From assembly GCA_963821095.1 (NCBI GenBank), contig CAWGCJ010000020.1, forward strand, positions 1 through 64,000: a stretch of 64,000 bases of DNA, in the 5' to 3' direction. The first letter of the stretch is position 1. Every line of letters starts with the position of its first letter. The position numbers were made by a program, and so were the translations under genes. Below are positions 39,465 to 49,971 of the stretch, one piece after another. Source of the stretch: CAVPHV01 sp963821095 (lineage in GTDB: Bacteria > Actinomycetota > Acidimicrobiia > Spongiisociales > UBA5794). The notes beneath the pieces are model-generated. The model searched no databases, was not told the origin of the DNA, and was given only the letters and a program-made list of their open reading frames with translations.

Positions 39465-40587
39465 AATGACGCGCCGGTGGCGGATGCGGGTCCCGATCAG
39501 AACGTGACGGTCGGCGACCTCGTCACCTTGGACGGGAGCGGTTCATCGGATCCCGATGAAGGCGACACGCTCACCTATCTGTGGGAGTTCACGGTTCGTC
39601 CGGACGGTCGGCGTCGGCCCTGGGCGGCGCGACGACCGTCGCGCCTACGTTCATTCCGGACCTGCCCGGTGACTACACCGATCGAGTTGACCGTCGATGA
39701 CGGCAACGGCGGCAGCGCGACCGACACGGTCACGGTCACTGCGGCTCGAATCGGCATGACGATCTCGCTCGAGGACTCCCTGGTCGGCGTGGGCCGCACC
39801 ACCGACGGGACCATCACCCTCGACAACCCGGCCCCGCCGGGCGGGATCACCGTGACGCTCTCGCTCGACACCGCCATCGCCACGGTCGACCCCAGTGGTG
39901 TGCCGATCGCCGAAGGGGCCACCGAGGGCGACCTTCGTGCTCGCCGGGGTCGCCGTCGGTGCGACGACGATCACCGGGAGCTCGCCCGCCACGGAAACGG
40001 CGACAGCCGACATCCAGGTGACGGACAGCCTCATCTCGATCGATGACATCCCGATCATCGCTCCCGATGAGTCGGCCGACCTGCCGGTCAGCATCACCAA
40101 GCCCGCCCCGCCGGGCGGCCTGACGATCACGCTCGAGAGCCTCGACCCCACGATCGCAATCACCGAGCCGACGGTGTTCATCCCCGAAGGCCTCTACGTT
40201 CCGACGTCGAACCCGCAGATCACCGGGGTGGCCTTCGGGACGACCCAGATCAAGGCGACCGCCCTGGCGTTCGGCCCCGACACCCGCGACGTCACAGTGG
40301 CCCTGACGGTGACGCTGACGCCCGCCGAACTGGACATTCCCGAGCTGTGGACCAAGCAGGTGACGGCGCAGCTCTCGGCGCCCGCACCATCGGGTGGCGT
40401 GACGCTGGAGCTGTCGCTCGACGAACCCGCTCGCCACGGTGCCCGCCAGCGTCTTCATCCCGGCCGGTCAGACGTTGAGCGGACCGATCGACGTCACCGC
40501 GGGCACGACGCTCGGGCACGACGACCCTCCGCGCCGGCGGCCCCGGCCTCATCGAGGGCACGGCAAGCGATCACGATGATCGAGACC

Positions 40588-42870
40588 CCGGATGTGTATC
40601 TGTCGGTAGGCATGCGGGCGTCGTATCCTATCGTCAGCCGATTGTGGTGGGGTTGGATTTGCAGGTCGCGGTTCGGGTGGAGTTCGAGGTGGCGCCGCCG
40701 GGTGCGGTGGACGTGGTGGTGTCGGTGCCGCCTGGGTCGGGTGTGTTGTTGTCGGCGTCGCGCACCGGGGTCGGTGTCGGAGTCGCTGGTGGTCGACCGG
40801 GTTCACCAGCACGTCGCGGCTCCTGACGTCGACAGTTTCTATGTGCAGGGCACGATCCAGGGTGACGACGTTGACGACGACGTGCCGGTGACGATCGATG
40901 TGTTCGAGACCGGGACCACCGACCCCGGCCGGCTACGAGCAGGCCGACAGGCCGTCGAAGGTCGACGTGGGACCGTCCGGGTTCTCGTTCTACCACCGCC
41001 AACGACCTGGACGCGCCGACGTTCCCGAACACCGATGTGCCCGTCGGCTCGTATCTGCTCTACGACGGCGAGTCGGGCACGCTGCACAACCGGCGTGTAG
41101 AACCAGGAGGTGCGGGGCGGTCACACCGTCACCGTCGATGTGACCAGCAGCAACCCGACGGTCGGTGCGGTCGTGTCGCCGGCGATCCTGCCGGCGGTTC
41201 GCCCGGCATCGGCTGGACTACTACGGCGCCAACGCCATCTTCGATGGGCTCACCCCCGGGACCACCACCCTGGACATCATCCAACCCGCCGGCCACACCG
41301 CACCCGCCAACGGCTACACCACCCGCAACGTCAACGTCACCGCACCCGATGTGTATCTGTCGCGAGTGCATCGGACGTCGTATCCGTCTCAGCCGATTGA
41401 GGTGGGGGTGGATCTGCAGCGTCGCGGTTCGGGTGGCGTTCGAGGCGCCGCCGCCGGGTCCGGTGGACGTGGTGGTGTCGGCTCCGCCGGGGTCGGGTGT
41501 GTTGTTCTCGGCGTCGCGCACCGGGGTCGGGTCGGAGTCGTTGGTGGTCGCGACCGGGTTCACTAGCACGTCGGCGACTCCTCGGACGTCGATGCTTCTA
41601 TGTGCAGGGCACGATCCAGGGTGACGACGTTGACGACGACGTGCCGGTGACGATCGATGTGTTCGAGACCGGCACCACGACCCCGGCCGGCTACGAGCAG
41701 GCCGACAGGCCGTCCGACGATCGACGTGGGACCGTCCGGGTTCACGTTCTACGACCGCCAACGACCTCGACGCGCCGACGTTCCCGAACGACCGATGTGC
41801 CCGTCGGCTCGTAGCTGCTCTATGACGGCGAGTCGGGCACGCTGCACAACCGGCGTGTACAATCAGGAGGTGCGGGGCGGTCACACCGTCACCGTCGATC
41901 TGACCAGCAGCAACCCGACGGTCGGTGCGGTCGTGTCGCCGGCGATCTTGACCGGCGGTTCGCCCGCGTCGGTGACTCACTACGGCGCCAACGCCGTCTT
42001 CGATGGGCTCACCGCCGGGACCACCACCCTGGACGATCATCCAACCCGCCGGCCACACCGCACCCGCCAACGGCTACACCACCCGCAACGTCAACGTCAC
42101 CGCACCCGATGTGTATCTGTCGGCGAGGCATCGGACGTTCGTATCCATACTCAGCCGATTGAGGTGGGGGTGGATGTGCAGCTCGCGGTTCGGGTGGCGT
42201 TCGAGGCGCCGCCGCCGGGTCCGGTGGACGTGGTCGTGTCGGCTCCGGCCGGGTCGGGTGTGTTGTTCTCGGCGTCGCGCACCGAGGTCGGGTCGGAGTC
42301 GTTGGTGGTCGCGACCGGGTTCACCAGCACCTCGGCGACTCCCGTACACGTCGCTCTTCTATGTGCAGGGCACGATCCAGGGTGACGACGTTGATGACGA
42401 CGTGCCGGTGACGATCGACGTGTTCGAGACCGGCACCACGACCCCGGCCGGCTACGAGCAGGCCGACAGGCCGTCCGACGATCGACGTGGGACCGTCCGG
42501 GTTCTCGTTCTCAACCCGCGACGACCTCGACACCACCACGCTCTCACCCGACGTGAACGTGCCCGTCCGCTCGTATCTGCTCTATGACGGCGAGTCGGGC
42601 ACGCTGCACAACCGGCGTGTCGAGCCAGGAGGTGCGGGGCGGTCACACCGTCACCGTCGATCTGACCAACAGCAACCCGACGGTCGGTGCGGTCGTGTCG
42701 CCGGCCATCTTGACCGGCGGTGCGCCCGCGATCGCGTGCGCTCTACGGCGCCAACGCCGTGTTCGATGCGCTCACCCCGGGACCACCACCCTGGGGATCA
42801 TCCAACCCGCCGGCCACACCGCACCCGCCAACGGCTACACCACCCGCAACGTCAACGTCGACGCCCCCGA
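40588..42870 (+). repeat. Three tandem units of about 760 bp in the giant protein
   Basis: Unit starts (CCCGATGTGTATCTGTCG-like) lie at about 40591, 41348, 42108 and a diverged fourth start at about 42869, so the period is 757-762 bp (253 residues). The restored unit contains EVGVDLQVAVRVAFEAPPPG, FYVQGTIQGDDVDDDVPVT, SYLLYDGESGTLHN and GGHTVTVDVTSSNPTVGA. Copies are over 90 percent alike by eye. Differences are mostly single-base indels. Confidence 0.85.
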
Positions 42871-43635
42871 CGTTTGGCTCTACGCGATCGTCCGCCATCG
42901 TCACGCATCTCGGACCAGAACCTCGGACGCGATCTGCAGGTGGAGCGCCGGATCGGGCTCGAGGTGGCGCCGCCCGCACCCGGAGTGGACGTCACGATCG
43001 AGGTCGTCGATCCGACGGTGGCCCTGATCTCCACCGACCCGACAGCGGTCGGGAGCGCGTCAATTACCTTCCCGTTGGTGACCGGCACCTCCACGCCGCT
43101 CATCTACGTGCAGGGCCTGACCCTGGACCAGGGGACCGAGCTGCGGATCACCGCGCCCGGCTACGACCAGTGGATCACGACCGTCCAGGTCGTCGACTCG
43201 GGCTTCTACATCTACAGTCCGAGCGGTGACTTCTCGACCACGGTCGATGCAGCAACCGGACCATCCAGGTCCGACCGGCTTCTCTCGACGACCTGCAGCG
43301 GGTCGACGAGTACCAGATGGTGCGCGGCGGCACCAACCCGTCGGTTGACGTTATCTCGTCCGATCCGTCGGTCGGGGTGATCACCATCAGCCCGCTGGTG
43401 TTCACGGGCGGTGACGACTATCTCAACACCGCGTTCGATCCGATCGCGGTGGGCACCACCACCATCTCGATCACCCAACCTGCCGGCTTCCTGCCACCTG
43501 CCGGCAGGACATCCATCGTGGCGACCGTCGACCCGAGCTGAGGGCGGTCGTCACGACGCGAGGGAGGGGTGGGACGTTCCGCCGCGTCCTTGACCTTGCC
43601 GCAGCGGTTGCCGCCGGACCCGGTAACGTCACGGG

Positions 43636-44280
43636 ATGCCCGTTTTCCTTGCGCTCTTGTTGTCCGTCGTGCTCAGCCCGCCCTTTGGTGTGGCCGAGGC
43701 GACCGCGGTGTCGACCACCGGGGGACTGACTCTCGAGGTGATGGTCGAGGTCAACGCCACGGCGACCGCAGTGCTGGTGCGTCCGGTGGGGCAGGGAACG
43801 GAGTTGCCGCCGGTGGCGCTCACCGATCAGGGCGACGGCACCTGGGCCGGGATCGTCGAATTGACCACCGTGGAGAACATCCAGGTTGCCTTTGAGCTCA
43901 TACCGTCGAGTGGGCCGTCGACCGTGTCCGAGACTCACACGCTGACCGAACTGGGGGTTGATCGGGCGCTCTTCGAGTCGTCGCCGGTGGGGTCTGCCAG
44001 CGATGCTGAGGACGATGACGAGGACGCGGCGGCAAATCGACAGTGGGTCTGGCTGGCCTTGGCCGCCGGCGCCGCCGGTCTCGCCCTGTTGGTCATCTGG
44101 GCCTTCTGGGACCGCGACGAGGAATCGGACGAGGCGCCCGAAGAACCACTTGACACGTCAAATGCCAAATCACATGAGGCGTCAAGTGCCGGAACCCATG
44201 AGGCGTCAAGTGCCGGAACACTTGACGATCTGTCGGGAAACACCGACAATACGGCGGATGCCGACCAAGAAACCAGCTGA
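43636..44280 (+). CDS. Signal-peptide protein with one C-terminal membrane span, unknown function
   Basis: This 214-residue protein has a signal peptide (about residues 1-22), an extracytoplasmic beta-rich domain (LEVMVEVNATATAVLVRPVG, WAGIVELTTVENIQVAFELIP), a single membrane span (about 137-155) and an acidic cytoplasmic tail with short HEASSAGT repeats. The tail overlaps the start of the ArsR-like regulator by 23 bases, and its DNA carries a cluster of repeated CACTTGAC half-sites. No family is recognised. It forms an operon with the regulator and the MFS transporter. Confidence 0.65.
   Translation: MPVFLALLLSVVLSPPFGVAEATAVSTTGGLTLEVMVEVNATATAVLVRPVGQGTELPPVALTDQGDGTWAGIVELTTVENIQVAFELIPSSGPSTVSETHTLTELGVDRALFESSPVGSASDAEDDDEDAAANRQWVWLALAAGAAGLALLVIWAFWDRDEESDEAPEEPLDTSNAKSHEASSAGTHEASSAGTLDDLSGNTDNTADADQETS
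44147..44227. promoter_or_regulatory. Cluster of CACTTGAC/GTCAAGTG half-sites (operator candidate)
   Basis: Half-sites: CACTTGAC 44147-44154, GTCAA 44157-44161, GTCAAGTG 44181-44188, GTCAAGTG 44205-44212 and CACTTGAC 44219-44226. The last two form a perfect inverted repeat with 9-bp arms and a 6-bp spacer (44204-44227). A 23-base segment (44173-44195) repeats directly at 44197-44219, period 24. The cluster lies inside a coding tail, 31 bases before the ArsR-like start, and could be its autoregulatory site. Confidence 0.4.
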
Positions 44281-44845
44281 AGCGCACGAACTCGGGCCGG
44301 ACGCTCCGGACTACGAACTCGACGACTACGTCACCGCCGAGACTCCCGAGCAGATCAAGGCACTCGGCGACGCCACCCGCATCACCATCCTCGCCCTGCT
44401 GCTTGACCGTGCCGCCACCACCACCCACCTCGCCGCCGCACTCGGCAAGCCCAAGGGGACCGTCGGCTACCACCTCAACGTGCTCGAAAACGTCGGGCTG
44501 ATTCGGGTGGTTCGGACCGCCAAGGTTCGCGCTATGACCGAGAAGTACTACGGAAGGGTCGGCCGCACCATCCTCTATCAAGGGGTGCCCGGCGGCAGCA
44601 AGCTGTTCATGCTCCAGCAGGCCATGGACGAAGCGGTCATCGAGGAAGGCGCCGCCCTCCCCATGTTCACGCTTCGCCATCTGCGCATCTCGCAGGAGCG
44701 CGCCGTTGAGTTTGCAGCGCGGGTGATCGAACTCTCCGAGGAGTTCCTGGCACTGCCTCGTGAAGGCGACACCGTGTGGGGTTTTGTCGCCGGCGTCTAC
44801 CCGACCGACCAGCCCGCATTGGGCGCAGAAGATGGGGACGAGTGA
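44258..44845 (+). CDS. ArsR-like winged-helix transcriptional regulator
   Basis: This 195-residue protein has a winged helix-turn-helix near residues 28-85 (IKALGDATRITILALLLDR, then TTTHLAAALGKPKGTVGYHLNVLENVGLIRVV), typical of ArsR/helix-turn-helix-20 regulators. No metal-binding Cys motif is visible. The C-terminal half is helical and may bind a ligand. ATG 44258 lies inside the 3' end of the upstream gene. The stop overlaps the MFS start (GTGA). Regulation of the adjacent transporter is the likely role. Confidence 0.82.
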   Translation: MPTKKPAEAHELGPDAPDYELDDYVTAETPEQIKALGDATRITILALLLDRAATTTHLAAALGKPKGTVGYHLNVLENVGLIRVVRTAKVRAMTEKYYGRVGRTILYQGVPGGSKLFMLQQAMDEAVIEEGAALPMFTLRHLRISQERAVEFAARVIELSEEFLALPREGDTVWGFVAGVYPTDQPALGAEDGDE

Positions 44846-46349
44846 GCGACGCCGAACCGGCCACCGACGTCTCCGAGGTCGCCGCGGAGAAGAAGCGCAA
44901 GCCCCATCTCGGCCTCAGCTACTGGAAGCTGTGGACGGCATCCGTCACCTCCAACCTCGGTGACGGTATCGCCCAGATCGCCTATCCGTGGCTGGCGTCG
45001 GCCGTCACCCGCGACCCGGTGCTGATCGCCCTCATCGCGGTCGCCCAGCGGCTGCCGTGGCTGGTGTTCACACTCCCCGCCGGGGTCATCACCGACCGGG
45101 TCGATCGGCGCAAGATCATGGTGTGGATGGACGTGGTGCGGACCATCCTCACGCTCGGCGTCGGGTTTGCGGTCATCGCCAGCGAGTCGAGCCTCCCTAC
45201 CCCCGACGAGATCGCGGGCGGCTTCGACATCGCCACCAACTACGGCTTGTACATCGGTGCTGGTGGTTGCCTCCCTGCTGTTCGGGTTCGCCGAGGTCCT
45301 GCGAGACAACGCGGCGCAGACGATCCTGCCTGCCATCGTCGAACCCGAGGACCTCGAGAGTGGCCAACGGCCGGTTGTGGGGCGCCGAGATGGTCACCAA
45401 CAGCTTCATCGGCCCGCCGCTCGGGTCGTTGCTGATCGCCTTCATGTTTGCCCTCCCGTTCTTCGTTGACGCCGGCACGTTCGCCGTCGCCGCCGCTCTG
45501 GTGTTCCTCATCCCGGGCGACTTCCGTACCCACAAGGACGGCTCACCGGGCAAGGTGCAGTGGGGCAAAGAGATCTCTGAAGGCTTTCGCTGGCTGTGGC
45601 ACCACCCGTTGCTGCGGCCGATGGCGATCATCCTCGGCGTGATGAATGCCCTCGGGATGGTGGGCTTTGCCACGTTCGTGCTCTTCGCCCAAGAGGTGCT
45701 CGGGGTGAGCGCCTTTGTGTTCGCCCTGCTCGGCACGGGCGGCGCCATCGGCGGGATCATCGGCAGCATCACGGCGCCCAAGATCAGCGAGAAGCTGGGA
45801 AGCGGCACCTCGCTCTACATCACGCTGATCGGTGGCGCCCTGACCTCGCTGGTCATCGGGCTGAGCAGCGTCTGGCCGGTCGCTTGGTTGATGTTCACGG
45901 CGTTCACCTTCACCGCGGTGTTGTGGAACGTCATCACGGTGTCGTTGCGCCAGACCATCATCCCGGATCACCTGCTCGGCCGGGTCAACTCGGTGTATAG
46001 GTTCTTTGCGTGGGGCATGATGCCGATCGGCCTAGCCATCGGCGGACTGATCGTCTCGACCACCGAATCCGCCGGTTCGCGAGAGCTCGCGCTGCGGATG
46101 CCCTGGTTCTTCGCCGCGGCCGCTTTCGGCGTGCTGTTCATCTACGCCGCCCCGCGTCTGACCACGGCGAAACTCGAAGCCGCCCGGGCCGAAGGCATTG
46201 CGGCAAAGAAGGCGGAGAAAGCGGCGGCCGAGAGGGCTGAGTCCACAACCGACGAGGCTCAAACCGAACTCGAGACGGCCTCAGAGGCGATAGCCGAAAC
46301 GGGGATCGCCGGGGCGCCACCCCCGATCGACGAGGACGAAGACGGCTAG
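44842..46349 (+). CDS. MFS transporter (two frameshifts)
   Basis: This major facilitator superfamily protein has about 12 spans and roughly 500 residues once the frame is restored: SYWKLWTASVTSNLGDGIAQIAYPWLAS in span 1, GVITDRVDRRKIMVWMD in the conserved 2-3 loop, then DNAAQTILPAIV, FVDAGTFAVAAALVFLIPG and LLGRVNSVYRFFAWGMMPIG. It resembles MFS_3/enterobactin-exporter-like drug or siderophore exporters. Frames change near 45262 and 45362; consensus indels are likely. The C-terminus is a charged Ala/Glu/Lys-rich cytoplasmic tail. It is the last gene of the regulator operon. Confidence 0.82.
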
Positions 46350-46358
46350 CCGGCTGCG

Positions 46359-47144
46359 CTAGCCCGAGGAGCGGCGCCGCAACAGCGCATAGGCGACGCC
46401 GGCGCCGATTGCGGCGAAGACGGTGGCGCCCGACACCAGTGGGGTGGGGCGAGGGATGCGGGGGATCACGCTGACCTCGAGCTGGAACTCGAGAATCGGC
46501 CACTCCCGCTCCTCGGCAATCTTGCGGAGTTCCTTGTCGGGGTTGACTGCGACGGGGTGGCCGACCATCTCCATCATTGGCAGATCGGTCTGGCTGTCGG
46601 AGTAGGCGTACGACTCGGCGAGGTCGATGCCGTCGCGTTCGGCGATCTCGCTGATGATGTCGACCTTGCCCTGGCCCATCGGGTAGCGATCGATTTCGGG
46701 GAGGAAGAACCCGGCCGAGTCTGTCTTGATCCGTGTGGCGATGATGTCGTTGATCCCGATGTGGCGGCCGATCGGGCGCACGATCTGTTCCGGGCTGGCC
46801 GATACGAGGAAAACCCGGCGCCCTTCACGTTTGTGCTCCTCGATGAGGGTCAACGCCTCGGCGTAAACGAGGGGTTCGGCGATCTCTTCGAGGGTTTCCT
46901 CGACGAGTTGTTCGATCTCGGCGCGATGCCAGCCTGCGGTCAGCTGGAGCATCTGGTCGCGGGCCTTCTCGAGTTGGTCCTCATCGGCGCCGAACAGCAC
47001 GTACATCAACTGGCCGAAGGCGAACCGGGTCAGCGTGCGCCGGCCGAGAAACCCCGCCTGGTACATGGGCTTCCCGAAGGCCAGCGTCGATGACTTGGAG
47101 ATGACGGTCTTGTCGAGATCGAAGAAGGCAGCGTTCTGGGCCAT
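46359..47144 (-). CDS. HAD-IB family phosphatase (SerB-like)
   Basis: This 261-residue protein has HAD motif I FFDLDKTVI (nucleophile Asp), motif II VFLVSASPEQ and motifs III/IV YAYSDSQTDLPMM, of the HAD-IB subgroup related to phosphoserine phosphatase. A C-terminal membrane span (about 235-252) is followed by RRRSSG. In M. tuberculosis the orthologous neighbour of the Tad locus is Rv3661. It is divergent from the Tad block, as there. The substrate is unknown. Confidence 0.85.
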   Translation of the reverse strand: MAQNAAFFDLDKTVISKSSTLAFGKPMYQAGFLGRRTLTRFAFGQLMYVLFGADEDQLEKARDQMLQLTAGWHRAEIEQLVEETLEEIAEPLVYAEALTLIEEHKREGRRVFLVSASPEQIVRPIGRHIGINDIIATRIKTDSAGFFLPEIDRYPMGQGKVDIISEIAERDGIDLAESYAYSDSQTDLPMMEMVGHPVAVNPDKELRKIAEEREWPILEFQLEVSVIPRIPRPTPLVSGATVFAAIGAGVAYALLRRRSSG

Positions 47145-47216
47145 GTGATGAGTCTACGGCCCGTGGCGGGCCTGCTTGAGCACTACGTCGAGCCCGGTGA
47201 CGGCTCCGGGCCGCGG

Positions 47217-48454
47217 CTACGGGCCGACGACCTCGGGGCGGCTGCTCATGATCCAAACGTTGGTGGCGGTGCAGTTCTCCGGCCGGTCGTCACTCGGCGG
47301 CCCAACGAGTCCGCCACCCATCTGAATCACGTCGCCTTCCCGTGCGACCAGCCGGCCGTCCTGGTCGAAGATCTGCAGCGGAACCGCGGTGGCGGTGTAC
47401 CCGAACGGCCAGATGGGCACCGTTCTGCCATCGCCGCCGGTGTCGTCGCCGCCATCGACGAAGTAGACGCAGCGCCGCTCTGCATCGAACCTGACCTCGA
47501 AGGTGCCCAGCGCGTCCATCCCACCACCGGCGCGGGTTGAGTTGGTGAGCAGTTCGACGTCCCCAGGCCGGGCGGCGACTTGGTCGGGAAGGTCGGCAAT
47601 GGTGCCCTCGAGCACCTCGATGAAGGGAATGAAGACCACCGCATCACCGAACTGACGCTCGATCTGGGCACGGGTTGGGGCGTCGAGGTACTCCAGTGTG
47701 ACCTCGACGCGATTACCCAGCGTGTCGAGTGACGAACTCGACAGCGCGGTCGCTTCCATGTCGATGACGTCGAAGAGTTGCCCTTGGACGTCGATCAGGG
47801 CCGCCTCGGTGTAGTCGGCCCCGCCGATCACACAGACTCGTTCGTTCTCGCCGGCGGCGGCCTCGAGTGCGGCCCTGTGGTCGGCGACGTCTTCGCCGGT
47901 CATCCAGATGGTCATGACCCCGTTGGTGGCGTCCCACCACCGGCCGGCGTAGCGGTCCGGGATGGTCTCGAGGTAGGCCCACACGGCATCTTCGGAATCC
48001 GTCGGCGGGTTGCCGACCGACCCCGACCCGCGCAGATCTTCACATGGCGTGGTGAAGTCGCGATCCGTCAAGCCCGACAAGTCGGGTACCTCAGAGGCTG
48101 TCACGGTCAGGGCGGCGCCGTCGTACCAGCCGGTCAGCTTCATCACGGGGAGATCGGTGTCGGGTGGCGTGATGTCGCCGTCGATGGTGATGCCGGCACA
48201 CTCGTCGCTCGGCGCCGGGCAGATCTCGAGGCTTCCGTCGTCGCGTGGCTGCACTACGCCGAAGGCGGTGATGAGGATGGCGCCATCGGGCGGTGCAGCC
48301 GGTTGGCTGGTCGAGGTGGTGGTCGTTGGGAGCTGGAGGTAGTAGCCGGAACCGTGGTGGTTGTCGGCGGCGCCGCCTCGCTTGCGGGCCCGTCCCCGCA
48401 GGCGGCGAGGAGCAGTGCTGCGGAGATGGCAACAGTGAACAAGCGTCTTGGCAT
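47217..48454 (-). CDS. GerMN/Gmad2-like lipoprotein (one frameshift)
   Basis: The N-terminus, in a different frame from the body, is a lipoprotein signal (MPRRLFTVAISAALLLAAC, Cys19) with a Thr-rich stalk. After a frame change near 48331 the main body follows (about 370 residues). A middle region (VWAYLETIPDRYAGRWWDATNGVMTIWMTG) is followed by a domain with EVTLEYLDAPTRAQIERQFGD and another beta-rich C-terminal part. The assignment to GerMN/Gmad2-type extracytoplasmic domains is tentative. It sits between the HAD-IB gene and the RTX-type gene, an insertion relative to the mycobacterial order. Confidence 0.5.
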
Positions 48455-48520
48455 GGGCCATCATCCCATCGTTGCTGTCACGACTACGACGTGTGGCGGA
48501 GGGCTCGGGTTCCGCGGTGC

Positions 48521-49798
48521 CTAGAGGATCAGCTCGCACGAGTCGTAGGTGAATCCCCTGGTGCAGCTGTCGTCGCCGAGACCGCCCTCGAGCAGGTCGA
48601 TGCCCGACCAGCCGTCGAGGACGTCGTCGCCGCTTCCACCACGCAGCAGATCGTTGCCACCGAGACCTTCGAGTTGGTCCGCCCCGGCCTTGCCTTCGAG
48701 CGTGTCGTCACCGTCTGAGCCGACGATCAGATCGTCGCCCGGTCCGCCGATCAAGGTGTGCGGGAAGTCGTCGCCGATGGGGTAGGGATCTCCGTCGTCC
48801 AGCGGTGGTATGCAGGGCCCAGAGTTGGTCGTTGCCTGAGCCACCGATGAGCGTGTCGGCGCCCTTGTCGCCCCTGATCCAGTCATCTCCCGGCCCACCG
48901 CGGATGAGGTCGGCGCCGGCGTTGCCAGCGAGCCAATCGTCGCCGTCGCTGCCGATGAGTGTGTCGGGGTAGTGGCTTCCGACGACGTAGCCGATGCTGT
49001 GAAGCCGGTCCGGCCGTTGCCGGTTGCGACGCCTGTGGCGAGGTTGACGTCGACGCCCTGCTGAGACGAGACGTAGACAACCATGTCCCTTCCGCTGCCG
49101 CCGATCACGGCGTCGTTTCCCTCGCCCGGGTCATTCCAGTCGAAACCAGCCCCGCCCTTGAGCAGGTCGTCTCCGGAGCCACCGAACAGATGATCGTCAC
49201 CGGCTTGTCCCATGAGACGGTCGTCGCCGCCGCCCCCCTCGAGAAAGTCCCACTCTGGGCCACCCCAGAGGAGGTCGTTGCCGCCCCGCCCGTCGAGGTT
49301 GTCGCCGCCTACGCCGCCCTTGAGTTCATTGGGTCCCTTGGTTCCAGAGATGTCGTCGGAGAACGCCGAGCCATACACGTTCTCGACGTTCCGGATGCTG
49401 TCTTGCTCGTCGCCGATCACGGCGGTGCCGGCGGCTAGATCGACGCGCACACGTTCTGGAGCCGACCAATAGGCGACCCAGTCGGAGCCGACGCCGCCGA
49501 TCAGAAGGTCGTCGCCGGGACCACCAACGAGGGTGTCGACGCCGTGGTTGCCGCAGATGATGTCGTTGCCGCCACCGCCGTTGATTCGGTCGTTGCCGCC
49601 TAGGCCGACGATGACGTCGTCGAGATCGGTGCCCTGGAGGTAATCGCGTTCGGTGGTGCCGATGATGGTCGCCGGCTTGCCGTCGCACATTGGCTGGTCG
49701 GCGCCCACGGCGTGATTCGGGACGGTCAGCATCAAGCCTGCGATCAGCAGAGTGGCGAATGCCGGGATGATTGGTCGAGGTGTCGAGTTGATACGCAC
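48521..49798 (-). CDS. RTX-type calcium-binding repeat protein (locally frameshifted)
   Basis: This exported protein of about 425 residues starts at GTG 49798 (VRINSTPRPIIPAFATLLIAG, signal peptide) with AGAGGAG upstream. It has about 14 hemolysin-type nonapeptide repeats (GGxGxDxLxG): GLGGNDRINGGGGNDII, GGPGDDLLIGGVGSD, GGSGDDLLKGGAGFD, GLGGNDLLRGGSGDDVLDG. Between about 49012 and 48815 the frame shifts and returns; the alternative frame there carries more repeats (GSDGDDWLAGNAGAD, GGPGDDWIRGDKGAD). RTX repeats bind calcium and fold into a beta-roll after secretion. It ends YDSCELIL. It faces the Tad operon divergently. Confidence 0.8.
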   Translation of the reverse strand: MRINSTPRPIIPAFATLLIAGLMLTVPNHAVGADQPMCDGKPATIIGTTERDYLQGTDLDDVIVGLGGNDRINGGGGNDIICGNHGVDTLVGGPGDDLLIGGVGSDWVAYWSAPERVRVDLAAGTAVIGDEQDSIRNVENVYGSAFSDDISGTKGPNELKGGVGGDNLDGRGGNDLLWGGPEWDFLEGGGGDDRLMGQAGDDHLFGGSGDDLLKGGAGFDWNDPGEGNDAVIGGSGRDMVVYVSSQQGVDVNLATGVATGNGRTGFTASATSSEATTPTHSSAATATIGSLATPAPTSSAVGREMTGSGATRAPTRSSVAQATTNSGPCIPPLDDGDPYPIGDDFPHTLIGGPGDDLIVGSDGDDTLEGKAGADQLEGLGGNDLLRGGSGDDVLDGWSGIDLLEGGLGDDSCTRGFTYDSCELIL

Positions 49799-49971
49799 CG
49801 GTGCTCCTCTCGCACAAGCCCCACCCGCGCCCGAGGGCATGGTAGGTCTTGGGAGCTGCGAATTCGAGGAACTCACCGGCCGGGCGGTCAGGCCTCTTGA
49901 ATCTGTCATACCTGGGCCATACGGTGCGAGGTACTTCCCCGATCCGGTACAGCCGAACATCGAGCGGGAAC

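Larger units (their letters stand above)
34517..43541 (+). pseudogene. Giant secreted repeat protein (cadherin-like, PKD and Ig-like repeats), frame broken many times
   Basis: A single coding region of about 9 kb (about 3,000 residues) starts at GTG 34517 with GGAGG upstream. A signal sequence (about residues 10-35) is followed by a beta-rich domain (about 70-290: NLKISGSRNSLLGGTEYA, GLHYVPCDVVISGS, DSAFDGFVYAP). Then come about ten cadherin-like (VCBS/tandem-95 type) units of about 95 residues (NDAPVAVDDAY, GVLGNDVDPD, DGSLTLNADGSFSYAPAPDF, DSFTYVANDG), interspersed with four PKD domains (FEWDFGDGSTG, SHTY) and a fifth diverged PKD. Bacterial Ig-like domains (about 39.75-40.5 kb) and three 253-residue units follow. 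It ends VATVDPS. No LPXTG or other sorting motif was seen. More than 20 frame changes occur. Such proteins usually mediate calcium-dependent adhesion. Confidence 0.75.

Noticed and set aside
43590..43629. TTGACC and TAACGT as a promoter for the membrane-protein gene
   Set aside because: The spacer of 28 bases is far outside the 16-19 range.
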